A stretch of 64,000 nucleotides of DNA from the NCBI GenBank assembly GCA_016717265.1, contig JADKFX010000001.1:1116001-1180000 (forward strand), given 5' to 3'. The DNA is from Saprospiraceae bacterium. Its GTDB lineage: Bacteria; Bacteroidota; Bacteroidia; Chitinophagales; Saprospiraceae. The translations under genes were made by a program, and so were the position numbers. Below, piece by piece: positions 27,436-35,960 of this stretch (its first letter is position 1; the number at the start of each line of letters is the position of its first letter). Below the pieces are notes generated by a model that saw nothing but the letters and a program-made list of their open reading frames with translations, had not been told where the DNA came from and ran no database searches.

Positions 27436-28676
27436 ACGGATTTTATATCGCCTGGAGAAATTTAATCACAAAGCCATTGCGGTTTTTTTTTAACATTTTA
27501 TTGATTGCTATTGCCGCAGGACTAATTACAATTACCTTATTAATAGATATTCAATTTAAAGATCATTTTGAGAAGAACCTGGATGATGTAGATTTGATAC
27601 TTTGTGCAAAAGGAAGTCCTTTACAAACCGTATTATGCAATTTGTTTCATATTGATGCACCTACGGGCAATATTGATTTGAAGGAAGCAAGGGTTTTTCT
27701 AAATCCAGAACATCCAATTATTAAAGCAGCCATACCATTAGCATTGGGAGACCAATTTAATGGATATCGAATAGTCGGGACAACCCTTGAATATTTTCCT
27801 TGGTTTAATTTGGAATTAAATAGTGGTGCATATTTTAAAAAGGATCTGGATGCTGTGATAGGGTCTGCCGTTGCAAAGGAATTGAAATTAGCATTAGGTT
27901 CTGAATTTTTATCAGGTCATGGATTGGTTACAGATGGAGATATGACTCATAGCCATGATCAGCAATTTCAGGTAACAGGAATTTTAAAACAAACTGGGGG
28001 CGTTTTAGATCGACTTATTTTTGTATCTATTTCAAGCTATTGGGCAATGCATCCAGTTGAAGATGAAGAAGGCCATCCTGCACATACGCAGGATATTCCT
28101 TGTATAGACAATAGATCTTTAAAAGACAAGGAAGGACAAATCACTTCAGTTTTATTATCCTTTAAAGGTACGAATATTCAATCTTTAAATTTTGGACGAA
28201 GTATCAATGAAAATACTGGTATGATGGCTGCAAATCCTGCTATCGAATTGAATCGATTATATGAGCTTACAGGCTCGGCATCAGAATTGGTAACTATTTT
28301 AGCAATCTTGCTAACGCTATTAGCAACTTTAAGCTTATTTATAAGTATTTGGCAAGCAATGGAAGAACGAAAATTCGAAATTGCAGTATTGCGTTTAGGA
28401 GGTGCATCTTTTAATAAAATTTTATTTTGGATTTTATTGGAAGGATTTATCTTGAGCAGTATTGGCTTATTGATTGGAATCTTTTTCGCCCATATATTGT
28501 TAACTGTATTATCGAGTTCATTAGAACTTCAAATTAAATATGGAATTGAAGGTCTTGTTTTTGTTAAGGAGGAATTTTTATTATTTGGAATTGGTATTGG
28601 TCTTGGATTAGTATCTTGTTTAATTCCAGCCATAAAAGTAATCCGAAGGGATATTCATCAAACCTTATCATCCTAA
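27432..28676 (+). CDS. ABC transporter permease (MacB/FtsX type) with His-rich periplasmic loop
   Basis: A 414-aa permease with one N-terminal membrane helix (FNILLIAIAAGLITITLLI), a periplasmic domain of about 230 residues and three C-terminal helices. The periplasmic domain carries two His/acid clusters, GHGLVTDGDMTHSHDQQ (about residues 158-174) and HPVEDEEGHPAHTQD (about 205-219), with the look of a divalent-metal binding or sensing site. It starts inside the ATPase gene stop (ATGA) and ends 19 bases before the CFFCG-motif gene. Confidence 0.9.
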   Translation: MNGFYIAWRNLITKPLRFFFNILLIAIAAGLITITLLIDIQFKDHFEKNLDDVDLILCAKGSPLQTVLCNLFHIDAPTGNIDLKEARVFLNPEHPIIKAAIPLALGDQFNGYRIVGTTLEYFPWFNLELNSGAYFKKDLDAVIGSAVAKELKLALGSEFLSGHGLVTDGDMTHSHDQQFQVTGILKQTGGVLDRLIFVSISSYWAMHPVEDEEGHPAHTQDIPCIDNRSLKDKEGQITSVLLSFKGTNIQSLNFGRSINENTGMMAANPAIELNRLYELTGSASELVTILAILLTLLATLSLFISIWQAMEERKFEIAVLRLGGASFNKILFWILLEGFILSSIGLLIGIFFAHILLTVLSSSLELQIKYGIEGLVFVKEEFLLFGIGIGLGLVSCLIPAIKVIRRDIHQTLSS

Positions 28677-28695
28677 TAAATTTATTTTATAAATA

Positions 28696-29139
28696 ATGCT
28701 ACTTAAATTTTTGAAAGTTTTTTTATTTTTTATTTTTTGTTTTGGTTTTCAGTTGAATATTTTGGAGGCTCAAAGTATGTGGCCTGCATTATCTAAAGTA
28801 AGCTATAAGAAAGAATATGATGCTTTATTAGGGATTAAAGTTGATCGTCCGGTTTTCAGTTCAGATGTAAAATCTTTGGCTGGAAAAATCATCCAGTTAA
28901 AAGGTTATATTATTCCTACGGATGGGTTTAAAAGCCATACAGAATTTGTTTTTTCTGCATTTCCATATTCAAGTTGTTTTTTTTGTGGGAAAGCAGGACC
29001 AGAAACGGTCATTGAAATTCAAGCTAAGGAACCAATTCAATATACTTCAGAACCGATTGAAATCAAAGGTAAGTTGATTTTAAATGAGAAGGATATCAAC
29101 CGATTGATGTACCTGATGGTAGAAGTTGAAAAATTATAG
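28696..29139 (+). CDS. Secreted protein with CFFCG motif (DUF3299-like)
   Basis: A 147-aa protein with a strongly hydrophobic signal peptide (residues 3-24, ending near EAQ). The mature part has a conserved FPYSSCFFCGKAGPETVIEI block at about residues 94-113, which I remember from DUF3299-like proteins that accompany MacB-type ABC transporters in Bacteroidota and gammaproteobacteria. The Cys-x-x-Cys may bind metal or be redox active; this is inference. It is the third gene of the ABC cassette, 19 bases after the permease. Confidence 0.72.
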   Translation: MLLKFLKVFLFFIFCFGFQLNILEAQSMWPALSKVSYKKEYDALLGIKVDRPVFSSDVKSLAGKIIQLKGYIIPTDGFKSHTEFVFSAFPYSSCFFCGKAGPETVIEIQAKEPIQYTSEPIEIKGKLILNEKDINRLMYLMVEVEKL

Positions 29140-29169
29140 TTTGGCTTGAAATGCAAATTTTGTAAATTG

Positions 29170-29183
29170 AAACGAATTCGTTT
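29170..29183. repeat. Perfect 14-bp palindrome AAACGAATTCGTTT
   Basis: Perfect self-complementary sequence 30 bases after the CFFCG gene and about 85 bases before the next -7 element. With no loop it is unlikely to be an intrinsic terminator; it could be an operator for a dimeric regulator of the lipoprotein gene. Confidence 0.35.
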
Positions 29184-29267
29184 GTTTTGTACTATAATTC
29201 CTGTTTTTCGTTATTTTCTTATTGAAATTTGGTAAAACTTAATAGACCAATAAGCTTAAATTAGTAT

Positions 29268-29275
29268 TAACTTTG
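29268..29275 (+). promoter_or_regulatory. -7 element TAACTTTG upstream of the lipoprotein gene
   Basis: Exact TAnnTTTG match 24 bases before the ATG at 29300. Confidence 0.5.
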
Positions 29276-29299
29276 CCATTTATAAAATAGTTTAATGAT

Positions 29300-29941
29300 A
29301 TGAAAGCGATTCATTTTTTGGCCTTTGTTTTATTTGTAGGAATCATGACTTCATGTGGTCCAACGATTTATTTGTCTCCAGATTTTGACCAGGTTAAATC
29401 GAAACATAAAACAGTAGCAATATTGCCTTTTGATGTTACGATTGCGATAAAGAAACTACCTAAAGATGTAACTCAAGAAATGATTCGGGAGGACGAGAAG
29501 AAAACAGGATTTTCAATTCAGAACCATTCCTACACTTATTTTTTAAAGGAAATGTCTAAAAACAAATACACTGTAACTTTTCAGGATATTGACAAAACGA
29601 ATACATCGTTAACAAAGGCAGGAATGAGTTATGAAAAATTAAGAGACATAAGTAAGGAAGAAATATGCAATATCTTAGGTGTTGATGCCGTGGTTTCCGG
29701 TAAAGTATCTATGGATAAACCTATGTCTGAAGCAGGCGCAATTGCAGTTGGTTTTATTTTTGGAACCTGGACATCAACCAATAAAGTGAATGTAAGTATG
29801 ACTATTCACAATAAGAAAAACAGCGATCTATTGTGGAAATATGATTGGGTGGCAGAAGGAAGTGTCGGAAGTAATAGCGAGCAATTAACAAAAGGGCTTA
29901 TGAAAAATGCCTCGAAAAAATTCCCGTATCAAAGAAAGTAA
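29300..29941 (+). CDS. Putative lipoprotein, CsgG/LpoB-like fold suspected
   Basis: Lipoprotein signal with lipobox MTSC (Cys19), mature part about 195 aa. The segment KTVAILPFDVTI near residue 40 is the sort of strand that opens CsgG/LpoB/GNA1162-like domains, and GVDAVVSGKVSMDKP near residue 135 fits the second half of that fold. No family is firmly recognised. It is monocistronic, with its own -7 element, and converges on the small secreted protein gene at 30022. Confidence 0.72.
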   Translation: MKAIHFLAFVLFVGIMTSCGPTIYLSPDFDQVKSKHKTVAILPFDVTIAIKKLPKDVTQEMIREDEKKTGFSIQNHSYTYFLKEMSKNKYTVTFQDIDKTNTSLTKAGMSYEKLRDISKEEICNILGVDAVVSGKVSMDKPMSEAGAIAVGFIFGTWTSTNKVNVSMTIHNKKNSDLLWKYDWVAEGSVGSNSEQLTKGLMKNASKKFPYQRK

Positions 29942-30021
29942 AGAATTCCTTTATATAATACGGGATCTTTTAATGTCGTATCAATCTTAAATATTCAATT
30001 CAGAATATTATTTATAATTAT

Positions 30022-30486
30022 TTAAAGAATATCTAAGGATTCAATGATTTCCAAAGCAGTTTTTTCAGCTTCTTTGTCATCATCATCAAATGTAATTACC
30101 AGGAAAAAGTTGGTGTGGGTATTTGGATCCCCCAATCCAGCAAAGATGACTCTAAATCCGGATTTAAAACCTTCTACATAATACCCGGCTAATTCATTAA
30201 CAGTAACTTTTGTTGCTTCATCAATTTCTGTCATTTCAAACACTTTTGCACCCTCTATAGTTGCATCATCCAAATCATCAATTGCAACATTTTCTTCGAA
30301 AATATGCATCGATAGATCCATGCCATCACCTTTCATGTCAAAATTATGATCATCATTTGTTTTTACTCTAAAATCATCGGGTACCGTAATTTGAACTTTA
30401 TAATATTCCCAAACATACGTTTTCTGAGCATTCGCATTTGTAATTAAAAAAACATTAAAAAGCAAGCTTGTAAATAAAGTTTTCAT
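30022..30486 (-). CDS. Small acidic secreted protein, function unknown
   Basis: A 154-aa protein with a signal peptide (residues 1-20, ending ANA-QK). The mature domain is small, acidic and alternates strands and one helix (YKVQITVPDDFRVKTNDD, LAGYYVEGFKSGFRVIFAGL). I do not recognise a family. It is convergent with the preceding lipoprotein gene. 423 bases without a gene lie upstream, so it is probably transcribed alone. Confidence 0.7.
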   Translation of the reverse strand: MKTLFTSLLFNVFLITNANAQKTYVWEYYKVQITVPDDFRVKTNDDHNFDMKGDGMDLSMHIFEENVAIDDLDDATIEGAKVFEMTEIDEATKVTVNELAGYYVEGFKSGFRVIFAGLGDPNTHTNFFLVITFDDDDKEAEKTALEIIESLDIL

Positions 30487-30909
30487 ATAAATATTTTTAG
30501 AATTAAATTAAAAGTAAGCAATGATACTGCTTTTTTTTAAATCAGAGTATTTCATAAAGTCCGAAAAATTGTGTTAAAATGTTGATATATAAGCTTTTAC
30601 CACGTTTCAATTCTAAATGATGGATTAGCTAAATTGTTTTACAGAGTAATTTGACACCAAACTAAATCCATCTGGTGATCTGATTGATTTGTAATGGCCG
30701 GTATAACTTACTGTATGGTTAAATTTGGAAGGCTCAAAACAAGAGCATTAAAATTACGTCATTTTAGTATATATTATTTTACAACGCTTATTTGAATGAC
30801 CTTAAAAATAAACAAATAATAGCTTATAGTTTTGAATACCTAAAACATCCAGTTTATAGTAAAAAAGATCAAAAAATTAATACCTAATTTTAATGGAATC
30901 TTAACGAAT
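30487..30909. other. Intergenic, 423 bases, no gene seen
   Basis: AT-rich spacer between the small secreted protein gene and the end of the MoxR gene, both on the minus strand. I see no ORF, tRNA or strong hairpin. The DUF58 and VWA genes that usually follow a MoxR gene are absent. Confidence 0.6.
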
Positions 30910-31872
30910 TTAAAGGAGTGTTTTAACGAATTGATCGACATTTAATCCATCCGCTTCGGCTTTGTAATTAAGAACGATTCGATGCCTTAATACTAAAGGA
31001 GCAATAGCTTGTACATCTTCAATATCAGGAGAGTATTTTCCATTTAATGCAGCATTGCATTTTGCGCCTAAAACTAAATATTGAGAAGCTCTGGGACCTG
31101 CACCCCAACTTACATATTGATTAACTTCTTTAATGGTATTTGCAGCATTTGGTCGCGTTCTGGTTGCTAATGAAACTGCATATTCCAAGACATTATCAGC
31201 AATAGGTATTTTTTTAACCAAACGCTGGAATTCCATAATTTGGTTAGAACTAATAACATTTTTTAATTGAACTGTTTGATCTGACGTTGTTTGCTTTACA
31301 ACTTGTAATTCTTCTTGATATGTTGGATAATCGAGAAAAATATTAAACATGAAACGATCCAATTGAGCTTCAGGTAATGGATAAGTGCCTTCTTGTTCAA
31401 TAGGATTTTGAGTTGCCAACACAAAAAATGGAACCGGTAGCAGGTGTTTAACCCCACTGACTGTAATATTTCGTTCTTGCATTGCTTCCAAGAGCGCAGA
31501 TTGGGTTTTTGGTGGTGTTCTGTTAATTTCATCTGCAAGAACGATATTTGCAAAAAGAGGCCCTTTATTAAATTTAAATTTTCGCTCTTCATCTAAAATT
31601 TCAGAACCCGTTATATCAGATGGCATTAAATCGGGTGTAAACTGAATTCTCTTGAAACTAAGATCCAAAACTTCAGAAATTGTATTAATCAACAAGGTTT
31701 TTGCTAAACCCGGCACCCCAACCAACAAACTATGTCCATTAGAAAAAAGTGAAATTAGGGTTGCCTTAATGACTTCATCCTGACCAACTATTACTTTTCC
31801 AATTTCCGCCTTTAGTTCCTTATAAGATTTTGCAAGGGCATTCATTCCTTCCACGTCTGAGCTATACTGCAT
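30910..31872 (-). CDS. MoxR family AAA+ ATPase
   Basis: A 320-aa AAA+ ATPase of the MoxR class, thought to act as a chaperone that helps assemble or insert metal cofactors into partner proteins. Seen: Walker A GVPGLAKT (residues 52-59), Walker B with LADEINRTPP near 110, QRNI-type AMQERNITVSG and the sensor region LATQNPIEQEGTYPLPEAQ. The C-terminal lid domain is complete. Unlike most MoxR genes it is not followed by DUF58 or VWA-domain genes, so it looks like an orphan in this locus. A -7 element lies 26 bases upstream of its ATG. Confidence 0.93.
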   Translation of the reverse strand: MQYSSDVEGMNALAKSYKELKAEIGKVIVGQDEVIKATLISLFSNGHSLLVGVPGLAKTLLINTISEVLDLSFKRIQFTPDLMPSDITGSEILDEERKFKFNKGPLFANIVLADEINRTPPKTQSALLEAMQERNITVSGVKHLLPVPFFVLATQNPIEQEGTYPLPEAQLDRFMFNIFLDYPTYQEELQVVKQTTSDQTVQLKNVISSNQIMEFQRLVKKIPIADNVLEYAVSLATRTRPNAANTIKEVNQYVSWGAGPRASQYLVLGAKCNAALNGKYSPDIEDVQAIAPLVLRHRIVLNYKAEADGLNVDQFVKTLL

Positions 31873-31897
31873 TTTGTTTTTTAATTTTTAAGATTTG

Positions 31898-31905
31898 CAA
31901 AGTTA
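31898..31905 (-). promoter_or_regulatory. -7 element TAACTTTG upstream of the MoxR gene
   Basis: Exact TAnnTTTG match on the minus strand, within the 111-base gap between the SprA-like gene and the MoxR gene, so MoxR has its own likely promoter. Confidence 0.5.
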
Positions 31906-31983
31906 AACATTCGAAGGCATAAAACGGTTTAGAGATCCTAAATATTATAATCCCAAAACTCCTAAAAATAGGCTTTGGGGGTC

Positions 31984-34900
31984 TTAAAAATTAGCCCTAA
32001 GTTGCATTCTGCCCGTATGTAGTGTTTCTGAAGATGCTGCTTTTCTGCCAGAATATGAAAATTGAAGTTGGATCAGGGAATTAATTTTATAATCAAATTG
32101 TAAATCCCAATTATAGTTATTGCCATCTTTATAGCCATCCAGCATATTAAATTCTATAATACTGCCAGATTCGCCTTGAAATTGTATTGAAATGTATTTA
32201 AGTTCAGATCTAATACTAAGCTTTTTAAATAAAAACAAAGCAGAACCTAATTCAAGTTCAACAAAATCTGCTCGTTCTTTGCCTTGATTTTTTTCGGTAG
32301 CATTGCGAATCGAAAGTCCAGCATTCATTCTGGCATATGGATTCATTCGGTAAACTAAAAAAGGATGAAAGCCAATGGTTTGTATCCGATAGTTTTGATC
32401 TAAATAAAATTGAGTGACTTTATCATCTTTTTTCGAAAAGAATTCAAGGTTGCAATCCAATTTTTTAAAAGTAGTAAAACGAGCCTTCAAATTTGTAGTT
32501 TGTAATTTTTTTTCATCGGAACCTGATGTTAATAGAATTTTTTGAGCAGTTTGTTGAAATCCGGTTTGAATTTCATAGATTGGATGTGCCCTGTTATAAT
32601 ATAGATTTTGTTGAATAAATGAAGCGTATCCTATTAAATCACTTTTATTTTTTATAAAATAAAGAGGGTTTATTCGGGTGCTAATTTCTGATTCTTTATT
32701 AACTTTTGAATTGAATCTGAATCCTGTTTCTAAATAAAACGCAGAGACTATTTTAGAGAATTTGGATTTCCCTTGAATCACATTTTTTGGATCTATGTTA
32801 ATGAATTGATTCCAACTCGATTGATATATTTGAACATATTCTGAATTCAATAGTTGAAATCGGACAAACCGCGCTGTGTCAATATCAGGAGCATATACAT
32901 ATTCATAAATTTGACGAACACCATCTTTATTAAAATCCATAAAAATAAAATTTCCTTCTCCAGGTCTTTTTTCTTCGAAAACAAACTCCTGGCGGGGTTC
33001 TACACCACTTTGTAACTCATAATAATTTTTAAAACTGATTAATTTTTTCCAAATATTTATTTGATGATCCAGGGCACCTAAAAAATAAATTTTTGCTAAA
33101 GAATCATTTAACTGACTGTTAGTATATTGACTTCTTTTGCCACTTACTTTTATATTTAAAATACCGAGTTGCTTGCGATCTATTTGACTTTCTAAATAGG
33201 CTTCATCAGAAATAGAATGCTTTGTAAACGCAGATCCATTTGCAAGATAATCTAAGCGATGTTTTACAGTGAAACTTATACTAACATCTTTTTTAGTATC
33301 TTTTTGCAGCCGTGCTTCCAAAACCTTAAAGTAAAAACTATTTGCAGATAAACTATCCGTAGAATTTAAATAACGTGTATTTTTTTCTTGCAATCCCTGA
33401 AGTTGTAGTTTCCAATTTTTTGGAAGTTTTCGGGAAATTAAAAATCCTGGTCTTTCAAAACTAGAACGTTCATTGGCATCTTGTGTTTGCAGGATGTTAT
33501 ATGAAATTTGTACATTCGTTAAAGAATCATTCCAATTACCATCCATGGTATTTTTCTGTCCTTTAAAGCCAATTGACCGAATAAACTGCATGTGTTCATA
33601 GTTTAAGGAATATTTGGATCCAATGGATGCATTCAGTAAAATTCTGGGCAGATGGTCACTAGATCCAGTTTGTGAAGTAATATTCCAATCTCTAGCAAAT
33701 TCAACATTTCGATAGGGATTTATAGAAGAAAAGTTTTTTTGATTATATTCATAGTACAAATTTGTTTTTATTTTAAACAAGGAATCAGAAAAAATTAAAG
33801 TAGGAAGCGAAGTTTGAAATTTAAATGCGAGCCCTTGATTGTCATTATCCTGAATATTGGAAAGTCTATTTTTGTCGACAGATGAAAGGGCCAATTCTAA
33901 TCCACCACTGAGATTATTATGATTCCCTTTCCAAAGGATGCCTGCATTCATCATCATAATTTGTTGAGGTGCTATCAAAGGAATTACAGGTTCATAATTT
34001 CCTTTTGGATTTCCTGAAATAACATCCGGTGCAATCCATTCATATACCCGACCATTAGCAGTACTTTGTTTTAATATATAATTGCCTTTCCCTGAAACCA
34101 CTTCTGAAAATCCAACTTGAAGTGCCGTGCTATCTGCATTCGGATCAAAGATTAAATATTTCAGATTCACAGACATACCAGAAATTATAACCAAGGTGTC
34201 CCGTTCTCTATAATAAATACGATTTATATTAAAATTACTTCCCGCTTTGCGAATCCCTGATCTCACGGCAAGTTTAATATCGTCACCACTTCCAATCAAC
34301 GTGGCTTTATCAAGAGAATCAAGATCCGTTGCTACGGCAGGCGTTTTACTATCTTGTTCGTTATAAAAATTAAAATAACTTTCGATATTATTATTTTTAA
34401 TTGAACTTTGGAGCAAGGCGAGACTTCGGGTATAGTTTTGATCTAAATATTCAAATTCAATAATGACTCTTGAGATATCTGAAATAATCCGTTTTGGTGT
34501 GAACCGTATTTCGGCAAGATTATAATCTATACTATAATCAGCATCTTCACCTCTTTGTATTAAATCTCCATCTATCCAGACTTTTTCACTACCTGCTAAC
34601 AAGATAATAAATTGTTCACCATTATTTCCAGATAAACGATACGGTCCTTGATTTCCATTTTGGGTTTTTAAATTGAGTCTGTTTGATTTTCCTTTTGAAA
34701 TTGCAAATACGGATTTACTTTCAAGATTCCAATTATTTATTTTATGTTTGGTTTCCAGTAAGCCGCCTTTATTTTTTTTATAATAATTCAAGAAATAGCC
34801 GGCAGGTTTGGAAATTTCAAAATCACCTACTGTAAGATGTTGATTTTTTTTTGAAAGTTTAATAAAGAGTCGATCAAATTCTTGTATTTGCCTGGTATTC

Positions 34901-35469
34901 CCTTCAGGTTGAATTGGGATTTGGTTGTCGGAAATAGCACCTAATAATGAAAAGCCATCGCCTAAATCTCCACTTAATTGTAAATTCAAATTAGAATTTA
35001 ATACTAATGATTGATTATTTCCTGTGCTAATACCTCGGGTAAAGTTGCCCGTATAATTAATACCCGGACTATTCCACCAGCTTGTATTGGATTTAATTTC
35101 AAAGCCAGGATTTGCATAATCTGGTCGTGCAGGATCTTGTCGGATTGAACTATCAAATAAGAAGTAGGATCTTTTTTGTGCAAGTTGAAAAACTCTATAA
35201 CAGATTCGAATGCTGTCTCCTGGTATTGGGTATTTTATTTTTAAAATTTGAGTCGAATCATTAAAATCAAAATCATAGAATCGGGTCGGTGCTTGCAGGG
35301 ATTGAATTTTTATAGAGGGTCCAGAAATTAAAAGGCTATCTGTTAAATTAATGGAGTCTTCACAATTTACTACTTTGCATCGGAGTGAATTAATTTGTGA
35401 TATACAGTTTTGATTCCCGACAAGAAGAATCGTAAAAATCCAAAATATAAGTATTATTATTTTTTTCAA
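31984..35469 (-). CDS. Large SprA-like outer-membrane beta-barrel protein
   Basis: Signal peptide, then 1161 aa dominated by alternating amphipathic strands, ending LHTGRMQLRANF with a terminal aromatic as in outer-membrane barrels. Two blocks recall SprA, the T9SS translocon: LNLQLSGDLGDGFSLLGAIS with DNQIPIQPEGNTRQIQEFD (about residues 165-205), and GSEKVWIDGDLIQRGEDADY followed by SIDYNLAEIRFTPKRI (about 290-330). SprA itself is more than twice as long, so this is a shorter relative or a family sharing its repeat. Its cargo or channel function is unknown. It lies upstream of the MoxR gene but with a separate promoter between them. Confidence 0.72.
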   Translation of the reverse strand: MKKIIILIFWIFTILLVGNQNCISQINSLRCKVVNCEDSINLTDSLLISGPSIKIQSLQAPTRFYDFDFNDSTQILKIKYPIPGDSIRICYRVFQLAQKRSYFLFDSSIRQDPARPDYANPGFEIKSNTSWWNSPGINYTGNFTRGISTGNNQSLVLNSNLNLQLSGDLGDGFSLLGAISDNQIPIQPEGNTRQIQEFDRLFIKLSKKNQHLTVGDFEISKPAGYFLNYYKKNKGGLLETKHKINNWNLESKSVFAISKGKSNRLNLKTQNGNQGPYRLSGNNGEQFIILLAGSEKVWIDGDLIQRGEDADYSIDYNLAEIRFTPKRIISDISRVIIEFEYLDQNYTRSLALLQSSIKNNNIESYFNFYNEQDSKTPAVATDLDSLDKATLIGSGDDIKLAVRSGIRKAGSNFNINRIYYRERDTLVIISGMSVNLKYLIFDPNADSTALQVGFSEVVSGKGNYILKQSTANGRVYEWIAPDVISGNPKGNYEPVIPLIAPQQIMMMNAGILWKGNHNNLSGGLELALSSVDKNRLSNIQDNDNQGLAFKFQTSLPTLIFSDSLFKIKTNLYYEYNQKNFSSINPYRNVEFARDWNITSQTGSSDHLPRILLNASIGSKYSLNYEHMQFIRSIGFKGQKNTMDGNWNDSLTNVQISYNILQTQDANERSSFERPGFLISRKLPKNWKLQLQGLQEKNTRYLNSTDSLSANSFYFKVLEARLQKDTKKDVSISFTVKHRLDYLANGSAFTKHSISDEAYLESQIDRKQLGILNIKVSGKRSQYTNSQLNDSLAKIYFLGALDHQINIWKKLISFKNYYELQSGVEPRQEFVFEEKRPGEGNFIFMDFNKDGVRQIYEYVYAPDIDTARFVRFQLLNSEYVQIYQSSWNQFINIDPKNVIQGKSKFSKIVSAFYLETGFRFNSKVNKESEISTRINPLYFIKNKSDLIGYASFIQQNLYYNRAHPIYEIQTGFQQTAQKILLTSGSDEKKLQTTNLKARFTTFKKLDCNLEFFSKKDDKVTQFYLDQNYRIQTIGFHPFLVYRMNPYARMNAGLSIRNATEKNQGKERADFVELELGSALFLFKKLSIRSELKYISIQFQGESGSIIEFNMLDGYKDGNNYNWDLQFDYKINSLIQLQFSYSGRKAASSETLHTGRMQLRANF

Positions 35470-35600
35470 TATAATTAAGTACGTATTGAAAACTTTAAAT
35501 ATTGTTGAAATGTATGCTTAAATTTAAGTCTTATTATACATCATTAAATGCGGCATTGTCTAAATGTTTCTTTTATGCAGTAGCTTATATTCTAATCCTG

Positions 35601-35960
35601 TTATCGCAATCCGAGCCAAAAAAAGAACAAGCATATACTTACACTAAGCAAGGTGTATGCTACAAATATACTGTATTGAGATTGTTGAATTAAGTTAAAA
35701 TTTTCTGCTGTAAAAGTAGAAAATGTACTTAAGCCGCCACAAAAACCAATCATTATAAAAAAGCGGATCCAATGCTGAGATTCATTTATTTGATAATATT
35801 TAAAACTGATACCTAAAATTAAAGAAGAAACGATGTTTGTTAAAAAAGTAGCTAATGGAAATTTATTAGAAAAGAGATACGGTTGATTTGATATTCCAAA
35901 CCGAATTAAACTGCCAAGTCCACCTCCAAGAAATATAAGTAGCACTTTATAGAGCATCAT
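35601..35960 (-). CDS. crcB: Fluoride channel (CrcB/Fluc)
   Basis: A 119-aa, four-helix fluoride efflux channel that works as an antiparallel dimer. Seen: GGGLGSLIRF at the N-terminus, NIVSSLILG near residue 42 and the family signature GFCGGLSTFSTF near residue 73. Its start lies 14 bases inside the WecA-like gene, so the two are translationally linked. No fluoride riboswitch precedes it, which suggests constitutive co-expression with the upstream gene. Confidence 0.94.
   Translation of the reverse strand: MMLYKVLLIFLGGGLGSLIRFGISNQPYLFSNKFPLATFLTNIVSSLILGISFKYYQINESQHWIRFFIMIGFCGGLSTFSTFTAENFNLIQQSQYSIFVAYTLLSVSICLFFFWLGLR

Noticed and set aside
35601..35960. Fluoride riboswitch before crcB
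   Set aside because: The crcB start lies inside the upstream gene, leaving no room for a leader, and no such structure is visible.
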